Positions 1 through 10,984 of a stretch of 64,000 nt of DNA are shown here, piece after piece. How positions within the stretch are numbered: the stretch's first letter is position 1; every line of letters begins with the position of its first letter. The notes below the pieces were generated by a model. It was not told the origin of the DNA. It saw only the letters and a program-made list of their open reading frames with translations, and ran no database searches. The position numbers and the translations under genes were made by a program. Source of the stretch: Heterobasidion occidentale (lineage: Eukaryota; Basidiomycota; Agaricomycetes; Russulales; Bondarzewiaceae); contig JBCAQO010000003.1 in assembly GCA_039111635.1 (NCBI GenBank), forward strand, positions 2,418,001 to 2,482,000, in the 5' to 3' direction.

Positions 1-1338
1 ACCCGGCGATCGGAGGTGGGCGTCAGGTCAGGAGTAGGAAGTCCGGCGACGATATGGGTATGAAGGGAAGGCTTGTATCCAATGCTGCTTCGTCTTTTAG
101 AGGGCTCTGGAGCTTCGACGGATGACATTGATGAAAGGCTGTCGGTCCGAAAATTCAACGAAGAGCGACGAAAAAAAGCAGTGGAAGGCCCGGTGATAGG
201 GGACGATGTCAAAGACTGCCGCCTGGTGACGGTCGTAGAAATATTCGTAATGGTATTTTCGTTCATAGAAGGTAAAGACTTCAGGCTAGGTGAAGATGAA
301 AGAGTCAATGACTTTAATCCAGAAGGCTTCGGGCTTGGTGTGTAAGAGGGAGTAGGCAAGTCGCCGTTGACAGCAGATATCAGGGACTCTGGTGTGAGTG
401 ACAGAGGACGAAGACTGAGCCCCACAGGGCGGTGCCGAACAGGTGAAGGGGATGGCGTGGCTATCTCAACTTGGGAAACAACGGCGTTGTTGAGTGCTTT
501 GATGGAAGCAGGAGTCGGAGGAAAGTCCTGCTCCTCCTCTCGCTCCTCCTCCTCTTCTTCCTCTTCTATGAGAGTATGCAATTGATCCTTGCTCGAAGAG
601 GACACGAAGTGTTTACCAAAAGATTCGCGTTTACCGGCGACTGTATTAAGGCCAGTGCCGAAGCTGCTTCCAAAGCCAGGAGGGAAAGATGGCTTGCTCG
701 CTGGGTTGACAGCTCATTAGCATGATAAAATCCGAATGTTCAATGCACGCACGAAAATCAGCCATCCGCCTCTCAATTTCTGGGGTATTGAGTTCCGGGA
801 TTTCGACCTTGGAGAAGGGACGGAGGTCGGTCTTGCCTTCAAGAGCCCAAAGTGCGCGTCTCCGGACAGAGTCCTTGTCCCCAAGGTTGACGTTTTCGTC
901 ACTATGGGAAGGGGATAGTTCAGGGAGAGAAACGCCCATCATCTCCGCTGATTCTCTGCGAGTGGAAACTGATGATCTTCGATGATGATGCGAGTTTGGC
1001 CGCTTGTTGTTGATGGAGCCCAATGATTGTGAAGAAATAGAAGAAAGAGATGGCATATCGTTCATGGAATTGTGTGAAAGTGAGATAGAAAGCGAAGGGG
1101 AAGAAGAAACTGAGAGGTTCCGAGAGTGGGAACGTGAGTGAGATGGTCTCGTATGGGACGGTCCTGAATTCGACGACGGCAGCCCTCTGCCGAGTCGGAA
1201 TGACTCGAACTGTAAGGAAACCACAGGAAGAGTTGTCAATGTCTGAGCACAAAGTACTTGATGGAGCCAACTCACCCTCTTCTTGTCGATGATCTCGTCA
1301 TCTTTGATGCTCTCGGTGACCACTTGGGTACGGTCCAT
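1..1338 (-). CDS. Ser-rich low-complexity protein, 5' part (runs off the left edge)
   Basis: Three exons, 1276-1338, 753-1209 and 1-700, join in frame to about 406 codons, and the frame is still open at base 1, so the 3' end is missing. Introns are 66 and 52 nt, with GTGAGT and GTGCGT donors. The protein begins MDRTQVV. It is dominated by Ser, Pro and Arg with many RRSS/RRxS and SP/TP sites, has a His/Arg patch (HHHRRSS) and an acidic run of Glu near the middle, encoded by the CTC/CTT-rich stretch at 530-575. A short ordered-looking segment (ALWALEGK, then KVEIPEL) sits near residue 150. No transmembrane segment or known domain is recognised. The composition suggests a disordered, phosphorylated scaffold or regulator, which is inference. 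It is divergent from the isochorismatase gene to its right. Confidence 0.75.
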
Positions 1339-1868
1339 TTGTGATTGAGTTTTGTTTAAGTAAAGAATGGCGTGCGGCTGCAGAGAGCGCGTGTGGGACT
1401 AAGGAAGGGAAGAGGACCGTACAACGGTGGACACCTTTGTGGATGGACAAGATGATGGCGACAAGCAAGAGCTGTTTTCAACCTGGAACCACAATTACAT
1501 ACAAATACTTCGGCTCACGCCGCATCCGGCCCTCCCCACTGCAAAACCTGGGGAAGTGCCTTGCAATTGCCGCCTCGATGCCTTTCGTGACTCGACCTGC
1601 CTCTGAAGCTTTTCGAAGCTCCTTTATGTTTGGTATTCATCTGGCCTATTCGATCCCCATCACGCAAAAACAGCTTGCGCTCTGAAGGAACGCTCAAAAG
1701 GCATCGCGGCGTTCCTTATTTCACACTCGGAGCTCGGAAATCAGCTGTTATCTGGAAACTGCAAAGCTATCGAATTGTTGCTTCAGTTGCGCTCCATCTC
1801 TTCTTACAGCCGACGTCTCCTTCGAGCTACTTGACAGCCTTACACTCATAAGACCTCCCCGCACCGCC
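1339..1868. promoter_or_regulatory. Divergent intergenic region
   Basis: This 530 nt stretch lies between two genes read away from each other and should hold both promoters and 5' leaders. A CT-rich leader with GCACCGCC directly precedes the ATG of the right-hand gene. Open frames here have no protein-like composition, and no clear TATA element or repeat was seen. Confidence 0.5.
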
Positions 1869-2791
1869 ATGGCTCATCTAGTGAAACCTGTCCCTCATCA
1901 AACCGTATTCTTTGTTTGCGATATCCAATCACGGTTCAGTCAGCATACCCTCTTATATCGCCTTACTCGTCTGACATTCATTCATTGAAATCGCTCGTTA
2001 TGCGGATCAGGGAATGCCATTCACGGTTTCGAAGAAATGGTCTCCATGGCCAGCAAGATGTTGAAGTTCGCAACGGTCAGTACCATGATTCGATCGGTGT
2101 ACGTTGACAGCGCCTTAGTGCGTTACTCAGATACTTGAGGTCCCGGTGGTCTTCACAGAGCAGAACCCCAAAGGCACTTTCCATCCCGCTATAAGCTAGG
2201 CCCCCTTACTTACGTTGTTTCCCACAAGCTCTCGGCTCCACGGTCCCAGAGCTGTCATCCGTGACTCTGGGACAGCTTCACCTGGGTACAATAGACAAAA
2301 CCCTGTTTTCCATGGCTACGCCCGAAGTCAAGTCCATCCTTGAGGCTCGAAGTATCAAGTCAATTGTCCTTTTCGGAATCGAAGTCCGTGCTTATCCTTA
2401 TCTTCACTACTGTCCGGACGCCCGTGTGTATCTATTCATTGGATCATATAGGCTCATGTTTGCGTGCTTCAATCAACACTCGACCTTCTCCAATTGGGCT
2501 ACGATGTCTACGTCCTTGCGGATGGCGTATCAAGCTGTAACAAAGAAGAGGTGCCCTTTGCACTCGCCAGGATGCGTCAGGCCGGCGCTCAAATTACCAC
2601 GAGCGAGAGCCTACTCTTCCAGCTGCAACGTAAGTTTCAAAGACTAGGTATCCTCAGTTTCCTCAGTACATCTATATCCAGAGGATTCCTCAAACCCGAA
2701 TTTCAAGGCATTCTCCTCGGCGATTAAGGCGGAAAAGGAGACTACACAGTCTGCGGCCCAAAAGCTCCTGACCCTTCGCAGTGTACTCTAA
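1869..2791 (+). CDS. Isochorismatase-like cysteine hydrolase (ISOC1/YcaC type)
   Basis: Six exons (1869-1938, 2011-2075, 2131-2173, 2229-2383, 2452-2629, 2682-2791) give 206 aa, the usual size for this alpha/beta-fold family. The expected triad is present: Asp18 in VCDIQ, Lys83 in IDKTLFSM and Cys115 in AHVCVL. Other family signatures are [19 protein letters not shown] and SSCNKEEV. The physiological substrate of eukaryotic ISOC proteins is not known, so only a hydrolase role is inferred; there is no targeting peptide, so it is probably cytosolic. Intron 3 (2174-2228) must begin with GC rather than GT to keep the conserved [12 protein letters not shown] segment in frame. The start is the first ATG, which places the DIQ motif at the normal distance from the N terminus. 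Confidence 0.92.
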
Positions 2792-3315
2792 TAGAGAACG
2801 AGTTTCAATTAAATGAGACGAGAAGATCATAGAGAATTTCTGCTTATTAGATGTTAGATCAAGGACTTACATGTAGTCAGAGGAGAAGTAGTGTAGCACC
2901 TAGGGATTCACGGATTCGAAATGATGAACACTAAGGACAGCGGTCTACCCTTCTCGGCAAAAAGCACCTTCAACTGGGATTTGACGGAATGTGAATCAAC
3001 GGTCGAGACTGGCTCTCGACAGCCTAGCACTCTTTGACCTAGATCCGCGGAGACCTCTGTCGCACAATGCCAGCAGGGAGCAGCAGGGACTGTGAAATTT
3101 GGATTTCGCGTATGTTTTTCCACGACTGTCCCGTTGTTTGGTAAACCGCTGTAAAGTAGTGGGCCCTGCTGAAGTTAGTGCCAGACTGATCCGAACGGCT
3201 GCAGGCACTGCATGGGACAAGACAGATAGAAGCTTCTCAGGTTCAAACTAGTCTCATAGAATACATGCTACTTTGCGCCATCTTCATATCTTCGCCGATG
3301 GGACGATGTGTAATG
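2792..3315. other. Convergent intergenic region
   Basis: This is the shared 3' region of the isochorismatase and NDUFA4-like genes. Nothing protein-like or structured was recognised; an antisense open frame at 2908-3123 has no family character. Confidence 0.4.
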
Positions 3316-3795
3316 TCAAGGTTTACCTCTACTCCAACTGGAAAAACAGATGTATTCAGGCACCTTCACCAGCGAAGAGTCATTGATAGACATACCTCTT
3401 GTCGAATTTCTGATTAACTGTCATCATCTTGGGTGTCTCATCAGGCTTGATGTCATTCCACGGCGTGGGGTTAGCCTTTGACCAGACAACTGCACATGGA
3501 GCCTACATGAGAAACTTCCGGTGGACTCTGAAAGTAAGGAAGTACCCACCATTGGGTCCTCTGGCAAGACGGGTCATGAACCACCCGCCACCTACGAGGA
3601 CGAAACCAACGACCGTCCAACTAGACCTTTGTCAACATCACTTGCTAGACATGATAGGCAACTTCAAACACACATAGGAATGGCCTGGATGGTTGATTAT
3701 TTAAAGTTCATCGTTATAAACAGAAACGCTAGAAGGATACGCACCTCAACGGCAAACCAATTCTGCATAAACGACCTTCTGAGCTTGTGGGACAT
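3316..3795 (-). CDS. NDUFA4/MLRQ-like respiratory-chain small subunit
   Basis: Five tiny exons (3745-3795, 3674-3684, 3550-3620, 3396-3489, 3316-3337) encode 82 aa. It has one transmembrane segment (about residues 22-38, with GGGWF), then TRLARGP and the typical tail NPTPWNDIKPDE and VNQKFDKSWSR. This matches the MLRQ/NDUFA4 family, a mitochondrial inner-membrane accessory subunit assigned first to complex I and later to cytochrome c oxidase. Exon 2 is only 11 nt; it is needed to keep frame and restores FAVEAIPIW. The introns are 53-60 nt. A second in-frame Met (3768) gives a slightly shorter N terminus. The whole gene was invisible to single-frame reading. Confidence 0.85.
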
Positions 3796-5511
3796 TGTGG
3801 AACGAGTGTGAGAGTACCACGGTCCAAATTCGTGTCTTACAGGCTGAGCGCTCCGCAATGTTCACATGCCTAGTGATTTCACCATTGTGGTCTCATGTCT
3901 CTATGAGTCCGTTATGTTCCGACGCACGAGTCTAGAATGCAACCCTGTGACGAAGGCCATGCCTAGAATGAGCAGGACTGCTCTTTCTGGCCAGGCGTAA
4001 ACACAACGAATTGTGACAATGTCGCTGGCCACAGATGCGCATCTTGGGCAATTACATCTACCAGATGGTGTATTAAATGTGGGTGATTCCCTACGTTGAA
4101 TATGGAAGGTGAACAGAAACAAAATGCTCACAAGATCATAGCTAGACGGTGACATAGTGATAGATCTGAGCGTTTTGACACCTCTCGTATGATCGTTCAA
4201 AACGTTCAAACATGGAAGGCGACATTACTTCGTCTTCTTGACCGATTGGGAGAGAGGGAAGTTCTCTTGAGGAAGCAGAAACTGTGATCCACGCCGATGC
4301 ACAATGGTGAACCGGTGAACAACGAGCGTCGGTTCCTTAGTAGTTCTTAGACCGGGGTAACCCTGACGTGGGGTTTATTCTTCTATCTCCTGAGCTGCAT
4401 GCGTCCGAGCTCGTCGTTGTCACCAGCGCAGATCCTTACTCGTCGGGGCCCTTGTTGCTTCGACAGGGTACAGCAAGATGCAGTAACCTCAACATGACCT
4501 AATTGACCTGAAGATCGAAATTTGTGCTCACGACGTTTCACAAGATACACAGGTTTGGGTTTGGGTAAGAATGGGGCTGGATGAGTCGACAGGGTTCCAG
4601 AGAATGCATGCACATCAAAATTTTTGACAACGGTGCGTTCAACCAAACCATCTCAGTGATGCGCTGCCCTCATCTAGATCAACATATTATACATTATCCC
4701 GAAGGAAAATGATGTTTGTAGCCTGCTTATCATATACTCACGCCGCGCCGCACCTTGTTCAGCACAAGCTCGGTCACAGCCTGTCTCTGACTTCTTTAGC
4801 CATGTTTCCCATGCGGTCGGAAGTTTCAGCACATGGCTTAACATGCCTGTTTCGGTGAGAATGTAATATGTCAGCCTTAATTCTTTATCCATATATTTTT
4901 CTTTTCAACCTTGTTCAAGACAAGTATGCACACATAATCACGACTTATTGGAGTAGGCCATGCCGTCGACGTTCTCATTTTCCTCTTGAGACGATTGTTT
5001 GGACCAAGGATGGGAGACGTCGCAGTTGTAAGATGACAATCTTTTGCGCAAGCGGCGCTTCATATGGTGTGGCTTCCGCGTAGAAGTTGATTATAGCTGC
5101 TGCGAAGGTACGTCCCATTGAGGCTCGTGAAAACGGTTCTTGATCTCACAGATAGACATGCTCGGAAGTACGGGTCCCGCCCGCCATGTTGATGCCGAGA
5201 CAGACCTTCGGGCTTCGTGACGCATGCCGAAACAGACGCAGGACAGTTATCAGCGCTGCATCTAAAGTCCAGCCATACGATTCTGTCCTGCATTTGCTTC
5301 TTGATCTTGAGAAGTCTCGTTGTTCTGGTGAGCGCCATTGATCCACAAACCGATTCCAGGAACGGATACGCAGATAAGTCGGTTCCACCGGCGCCTTACC
5401 TGGAATAATCTGCGACGTAGGAAGAACGTTATAAAGGAAGAATGGGAGAAGGACCGCCTCCATCGCTTTGCGGTGATACCAGAACCCCTTTCTTTGGACG
5501 ATACTCTTTTT
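3796..5511. other. Gene-poor interval before the TmpA-like gene
   Basis: About 1.7 kb between divergent genes. Apart from the possible membrane-protein relic at 3901-4209, no exon chain could be built on either strand. Open frames at 4383-4646 and 4674-4892 (minus) are uneven in composition and not conserved-looking. Confidence 0.4.
3901..4209 (-). pseudogene. Possible DUF6533-type membrane protein relic
   Basis: An open frame contains VYAWPERAVLLILG. This resembles the conserved helix motif (R-x-YA-x-(Y/W)-x-x-R-x-VL-x-x-LG) of DUF6533-type multi-pass membrane proteins, which are very abundant in mushrooms. No upstream or downstream helices could be joined to it, so if the match is real it is a fragment. 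It could also be chance. Confidence 0.22.
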
Positions 5512-7300
5512 ATGACAGACATGGAAAAAACCGTCACCCCCCCCGCTCCTACCCACCAAGGACAACCCCGTATCGCTGATGTTCCCACTCTCCCCCATAC
5601 ACCTGTAGACTCTTCGCGGTTATCCCCCTCCTACAGCTCAGCCTCTGTGCTTGAGAAAGGAAATGTTTGGGATGGTTACTTGGAAGACGATATCCCAGAC
5701 AAAACGCAAAGAAGGCTCATCCGAAATTTGCGCCATCAGATCTTCTCCCTCTACCGTCGGCTCTTCGGCGTCATTTTCGTCACGAACATGGCCGTCTTCA
5801 TCGCGACTCTTGTACGGGATGAAGCCAACGCTAGCCATCTAGCCCTTATTGTTGTGGCGAATCTCTTCTGCGCAATTTTGATGCGCCAGGATCATGTTAT
5901 TAACACATTCTTCAATGTGTTCTGCGCCGTTCCATCTTCGTACGCGGGCCTCGTCCATCTTTGATGCGCCCAGCTAACTATTCTTTTAAAAGATGGCCAC
6001 TTGTGATCCGTCGTGTGTGCGCTAGAGTTTACTCCATCGGCGGATGTGCGTTTTTACATCCATAAGAAGGCGTCGTAATTAACAACCATCACAGTCCATT
6101 CGGGATGCGGCGTCTCTGGTGTCATATGGTTCATTCTTTTCATCGTGCAAGCCACACGGGAGGTAGTGAACGGCGGTCCTGTAGGTCGCTCCTCTTCCTT
6201 GATTTTTTTCTCTCCCTAACAACAAGCCTGATAGACATCCGTGGCTACCCTTGTCATTAGTTACTTGATCCTTCTCCTCTTGTTGGGAATCGTCGCTCTT
6301 GCCTACCCGAGGTTACGAATCTTGTATCACAACTCATTTGAAGCTACGCATCGTTTCCTAGGCTGGACGGCAGTTGCGTTAGTGTGGTGTCAGGTCGGCT
6401 ATGATCATCAGAGTTCCTCGTCAAATCGATTCTGATAGCTCTCGACAGGTGGTTCTGCTTACAAACGACCACCGCCCGGAGGGTCAGACTCTCGGGAAGG
6501 CGCTGATCAAAACTGCGCCATTCTGGATGGTTCTGGTTATGAGCATATCAATTATTCTTCCTTGGCTCAAGCTCCGGAAAGTAGCAGTCCGTTCAGAAGT
6601 ACTCTCAAACCATGCAGTGAGATTGTACTTTGACTATGGTCAGTCGAATAGCTTCCTCTATCATCGTTTACTCATGATGGTTTCAGTGACGCCCGTCCCT
6701 GGAAGCTTCACGCGTGTTTCCACGGACCCTCTGATGGAGTGGCACGGTTTCGCAACCATCGCCGAACCTGGGAAGAAGGGATACTCAATGGTTGTGTCCA
6801 GGGCAGGCGACTGGACGTCTAAGCAGATCGCGAACCCCCCAGAAAAGATCTGGATCCGTGGCATTCCCACCTGCGGTGTGATGCGCATTGTCCCCCTCTT
6901 CCGACGTGTCATTCTTGTTGCGACCGGCAGCGGCATAGGGCCCATCGCGCCACATGTCTTTGCCCGACCAATTCCACTTCGCTTGATCTGGACGGCTCCA
7001 AATGTGCGTCAGACCTTTGGAGACAAGCTCGTGGATTCGATTCTAGAGGCAGCACCAGATACCGTGATATATGGTTCGTTATCGTCATTGCACCCTTCTG
7101 TTCGATCTGTTAACATGTGTCTCCCTTCAGATACGCGTGTTCATGGGAAACCGGACATGGTCAGATTGACCTATCGCCTCGTTCGCGAGTTCAACGCGGA
7201 GGCAGTTTGCATCATTTCGAATCAAGCCCTGACGAGAAAGGTGGTGTACGGTATGACGAGCAGAGGCATTCCTGCCTTCGGTGCTATTTGGGACTCTTGA
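5512..7300 (+). CDS. TmpA-like integral membrane flavoprotein oxidoreductase
   Basis: Seven exons (5512-5939, 5993-6045, 6095-6180, 6235-6393, 6449-6638, 6687-7073, 7131-7300) give 490 aa. Residues 1-85 are disordered and Ser/Thr/Pro-rich. They are followed by about six transmembrane segments (FGVIFVTNMAVF, LIVVANLFCAIL, GVIWFILFIV, LVISYLILLLLLG, GWTAVALVW, FWMVLVMSISII), then a cytosolic half resembling ferric-reductase FAD/NAD(P) domains. That half includes LYFDY, SRAGDWT, TGSGIGP (nucleotide-binding loop) and ISNQALTRKVVYG near the C terminus. Aspergillus TmpA, the named relative, is a plasma-membrane flavoprotein affecting asexual development; the electron acceptor is unknown. The ATG at 5512 was chosen because upstream sequence is not protein-like; Met at 5521 is an alternative. 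Confidence 0.88.
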
Positions 7301-8299
7301 CGTTGATGGCTTCTTCTCCTTATGATCTTTTACGGCCTCGCCGTGCACGGGATTCAGACGGTTGTGCCTCTAGAATATGCTTCTTCAGCTATTGTGTAGA
7401 TGTCTACACTATTTTTAATGCTCCGTTCACGTCGCAGGGCGATGGCGTCTTTATGTTTGTGTTTGTACTTATGGTGCTGTAGACGAAATCAGACATGACA
7501 GCCTGTGCTGCAGCACGAATGTTTCAAGAAGCCTGTTTGAAGACGCCTTCCGACGAACCGATTGTCTCTTGGCGCCCGTACATTCCTTTCCCGAGTTCCG
7601 CTTATGATAGGTTTTTGAGTAAGACAGACACATCCTTCGTAATTTTTACTTTGAGCGTGCAATAATGAAACTCGAAACTCAAAGATAACATCCAAAGACG
7701 GATCAATGCATCAGAGATACGGAGAACAACAAGACACAAGGAGTCGTGGGGAAGCTTGAGTGTACTAGCCGCCATAAGCGCTGTGACCGACGTCGGCTAC
7801 CATCGATCCCCTGCTTGAGCGTTGTTGGGACCTGAAGGTATTCAGTTTGAATCTGATGTTACATGCAAAGCTATAACCAACCACGAGGCCTACGTCTTCC
7901 AGCTCTAATCTGCAAGACAGCGTAGTGACAGCGTGTAGTCTGTTTTGATCGCCTGTCCGATCGATGGTGCCAAGCGATCCTCAAGTCTGCCAATCAGGCG
8001 ATCGTTCAAGTGCCGTTATCGACGTCATCAGAATTCGAGACGGCCTCCTTGAGTGACGAAGCGCCGATGTCCAGCGATGCCCATGCCTGCCCACGACACA
8101 GGGAAATAGTGTGAGAACAGAATACGAGTGTGTGTTCGCTGTTGAGACATCAGGCCCAGGGCCTCCTTGTCACCTGTAAAAGGTGATAGAAAGTAGCCGA
8201 TCAAAGTCAATTGATGACTGACTCTACAGCATGTGTACTCACCGTGAATCCTACATGCGTAGCTCGTCGAAGACCGCCAGGTTACCCTGAGGAAGGTTC
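7301..8299. other. Intergenic region, no gene seen
   Basis: The stretch covers the 3' side of the TmpA-like gene and about 0.7 kb of further sequence. No joined exon set, tRNA-like fold or repeat was recognised. Confidence 0.4.
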
Positions 8300-9275
8300 T
8301 TATTGGAAACGTCGAGAAGATATCGAAAAAATATCCCACGAGTGCTAGATTGAAGAGCCTTCTCTACCACAATATCGGCACTCTTGCTGGGAGCAGCGTA
8401 CGTCGAATTCTTGATAGGAGATTTCGAGGTGAAGATAGAAAGGACAACATGATAGGTAAGGGGGATGACATCGCGGAATTTGCGGAGCGATGCAGTATTC
8501 GTATAGAAAGGGGAGTATCATGCCGTTTTATGACACACGTCGTCCCGTTCCGCTGTCACTTTCGCCCTCGCCGTAATAGACAATGGCTTAGAGCTAGCTC
8601 CTCCGGAGATATGAAGGGTGTTCAGGAGGGTGTCAAATGAGGCGAGCTCTATGCCTCGACTGGACAAATCACCTCGGAGTAGGAAGGCCATTACCATGGT
8701 TCCGAAGAAAACGCTGTTCGTCGAGGTACATACATGTCTGGACCAAGGCGTATGACATCGGCGGTGACCTGCAGGGAAGGGAGATGCATCATTGCGATTG
8801 CTCGACTCGAGGCCTAAATCAAGTCTAACGGCGTTTCTGGTGTACGAGCGTCGTGATATATGTGGATGTGTGATGATCAATGGGGCCCTTCTTGAGATAC
8901 TCCATGAAACATAGGACAGCGATGTGTCCTTATATGTCAGGAAATAGCGACAGAACGCATAAGGCGTGGTTGCGTTTTGATATATTCGGGTTCTCCACCG
9001 AGACACTAAGCACAGCCTTCCGCCGTCGTTAGGCACAGGCAAAAACACACACTCTGATGTGCAGCAAGTACTCACAATAACATGCTATTGCGGTCCACAC
9101 GGTATATGATAGAGCTTTTAGCTGCACGCACACTATTCCCAAGAGGCATATTTGTTGAGTAAGGTATAATTTTGACAACCGTTTCAGACTCCAGAACGAG
9201 TACCTCACCTTTCTGGAGTAATAGAGCATCTCTGGGCCGCGCCCCGATAGACATGGTTCGAATAGAATTGAACAA
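8300..9275 (-). pseudogene. Degenerate or divergent DUF6534-type multi-pass membrane protein
   Basis: Three minus-strand segments carry spaced similarity to mushroom DUF6534 membrane proteins. Near 9100-9230, SFWSLKRLSK is followed by about 20 hydrophobic residues and TVWTAIAC. Near 8540-8650, there is AFLLRG-x5-RG-x5-FDTLLNTL followed by ISGGASS, matching the R-TG-x3-D-x-LINTL-x-YTI-SGA helix signature. A downstream stretch (LSFLSS, then LLSRIRR) may be the last helix. I could not join them into an intact gene: frames shift between the pieces and the expected N-terminal helices are missing. Either the gene has decayed or splice sites were missed. It lies between the TmpA-like and DUF1748 genes. 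Confidence 0.35.
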
Positions 9276-9278
9276 ATC

Positions 9279-9332
9279 GATATGATCCGAAGACCATGTC
9301 GGCCGTCTACGTTGCTGCCTTTGGGAGACTAC
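9279..9332. repeat. Dispersed hairpin-like element, copy A
   Basis: The sequence from TCCGAAGACC to TTGGGAGACTA is repeated in altered form near 24.47 kb. Arms TCCGAAG and CTTTGGGA can pair, with G-T wobbles, around a loop of about 26 nt. It lies just upstream of the DUF1748 gene and at the 5' edge of the membrane-protein relic. Its identity (small RNA, mobile-element end or regulatory site) is unknown. Confidence 0.5.
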
Positions 9333-9612
9333 ATGATAAGAATCTACGCATCCTGCAGCGGCTTGTTAAGAAACGCATCAGAGTGATTTTCAGGTATGGC
9401 GCTAGAATCGTGAACGTTGAATGTGGTTGAAACGTTGATGAAGGAGGGAGGAGACCAAGGGATGATGAGCCGTGAGAAAACACATACGCTTCAATGAACC
9501 GAATGGCCGCCTCCTCGAGGATGCCGCCAACACTTGCTTTCTGTCTCTCATATACGTTCGAGCTTTACGAAGCATCGTGCTAGCATTAAACAACCATTCA
9601 ACACCTGAAGTC

Positions 9613-10063
9613 ATGTTTGGAACACTCATACACCTGGGGATCGACGCCCTTATCGTCAGTGCCTTTCTTGCGGGGGTAAAGCGTAATACTGGCTTGACGT
9701 GCGTGCACCACATCTCTATGGTATCACACTATTGGGGATTAACGAGTGCGAATCTGGACTTATTAGACCTGCTTTGGCGCAAGTGCCGAACAAAGATATC
9801 CGTCGTGAGTACTTGCTTTACATACATTGTCGCGATGTATGGGTGAACGCGCGACAGAAATCCTGCGCACTTATTTGGAGTTTGGTGTGTAATTGTCATT
9901 CGCAAAGAAACCTCTCGCACTCATCATTGTTGCTAGGGGAATATCTCTTCGACTTCGCCGTGGTCGTATTCGGAGTACGCTCTGTCATATCATTCACGGA
10001 ATCAGCTTATTGACGCCATGCATATGCTTCCAGCGCTCCACGTCGTTCGAGCGAAGACACTGA
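9613..10063 (+). CDS. DUF1748 family mitochondrial-type mini-protein
   Basis: Five small exons (9613-9698, 9767-9804, 9858-9884, 9937-9974, 10034-10063) encode 72 aa. The N-terminal half MFGTLIHLGIDALIV then AGVKRNTGLTP, the middle LEFGEYLFDF, and the ending VVVFGRS match the fungal DUF1748 family of about 75 aa. These are small proteins with a hydrophobic N-terminal helix and no defined biochemical role. Four introns of 53-68 nt in a 219-nt coding sequence make it more intron than exon. The frame stays open upstream to 9472, but the family N terminus is the ATG at 9613. It converges on OST2. Confidence 0.88.
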
Positions 10064-10297
10064 TGTTCTAATCCTGGATCGCCTGGTGCTGCCCTATGAT
10101 TTCTGTAGTGTGCGTCACTCCCAATACGTCAAGTCGGCACACAGACATTGACTCCGAACGCGCAGTGTTGCATGTATATTATCGTCTTTGTCTCTCGTTT
10201 TCGTCTTTCTCGCACTGGGGTTACTCGCAATCAGACACGGACGCATCATTATCACGCAACCCTGTCAGTGATCCGCTACATGGGAGCCATTCGTCCA

Positions 10298-10784
10298 TCA
10301 ACCTAAGAAGTTGAATACGAAGAAGTGTAGCACGATGGATCCAATGACAAAGTCTGCGAATGCTCTGTTGGCCCCGCCAGATAATGGTAAGCTGTGTGTC
10401 TAGAAGGCAATGCAACAGTGCTGCACACCTTTCCGGTGACACCTCCTTGAAGAGGCTTCTGTTTTCGGAATTCACTTGAGACCGCAACGAAGCGGTCAGA
10501 ACAAACTGACCAACCGTGCTAGCAAAGCTGTGCATACATTGTATTGATCAATGAACCGTGAGGTGAGGCCAAGATAACTCATACCCAGCTAAGAACGCGT
10601 TGAAAGGGAAGCTGGAGACGAGTACGCAGTACACGAACTGCAGCACGCCCGAGAGAATCAGGAAAACCAGGAAAGAGTCGACAAACTTCAGTCTAGGGGA
10701 GGTGGTATCGACGTAAGCCTTCCATAGCGATTCAACTGCTGAGGAGGCGGCGGGTTTGGAAGGAGCGACTTTGGAGCTGGCCAT
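10298..10784 (-). CDS. OST2: Oligosaccharyltransferase subunit OST2/DAD1
   Basis: Three exons (10585-10784, 10429-10527, 10298-10364) give 121 aa, close to the usual DAD1 length. It has the family core SPRLKFVDSFLVFL, FPFNAFLAGF, STVGQFVLTASLR, NSENRSLFKEVSPER and the C-terminal FADFVIGSIVLHFF, which form three membrane helices. OST2/DAD1 is an essential small subunit of the ER oligosaccharyltransferase that transfers N-glycans to nascent proteins. The start is the ATG at 10784; the codon 18 nt upstream is GTG. It is divergent from the mitoribosomal gene, with about 200 nt between start codons. Confidence 0.95.
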
Positions 10785-10984
10785 TTCGCGTGTAGAGAGC
10801 ACTGATTATTGACGTGTCTGGCGAGTCTGGAGGCCGAGTGGCTGGACATACCAAACAAACGAGCACGACGACCAAACAAGCCTGCCGCGTCTCCGCACCG
10901 CTCTTTCCAAAAAACTCGGAGGCTATCAGGTCCCCAGTGCCTGCGTGCTCGCTGCCAGCACCGTAGCATCCGTTCCGTATCAAC
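10785..10984. promoter_or_regulatory. Bidirectional promoter, OST2 / mitoribosomal SOD-fold gene
   Basis: A 200 nt gap separates two divergent start codons and must carry both promoters. No clear TATA box was found. Confidence 0.55.

Noticed and set aside
9472..9612. N-terminal extension of the DUF1748 protein
   Set aside because: The frame is open upstream, but the family begins at MFGTLIH; the extra part is untranslated leader.
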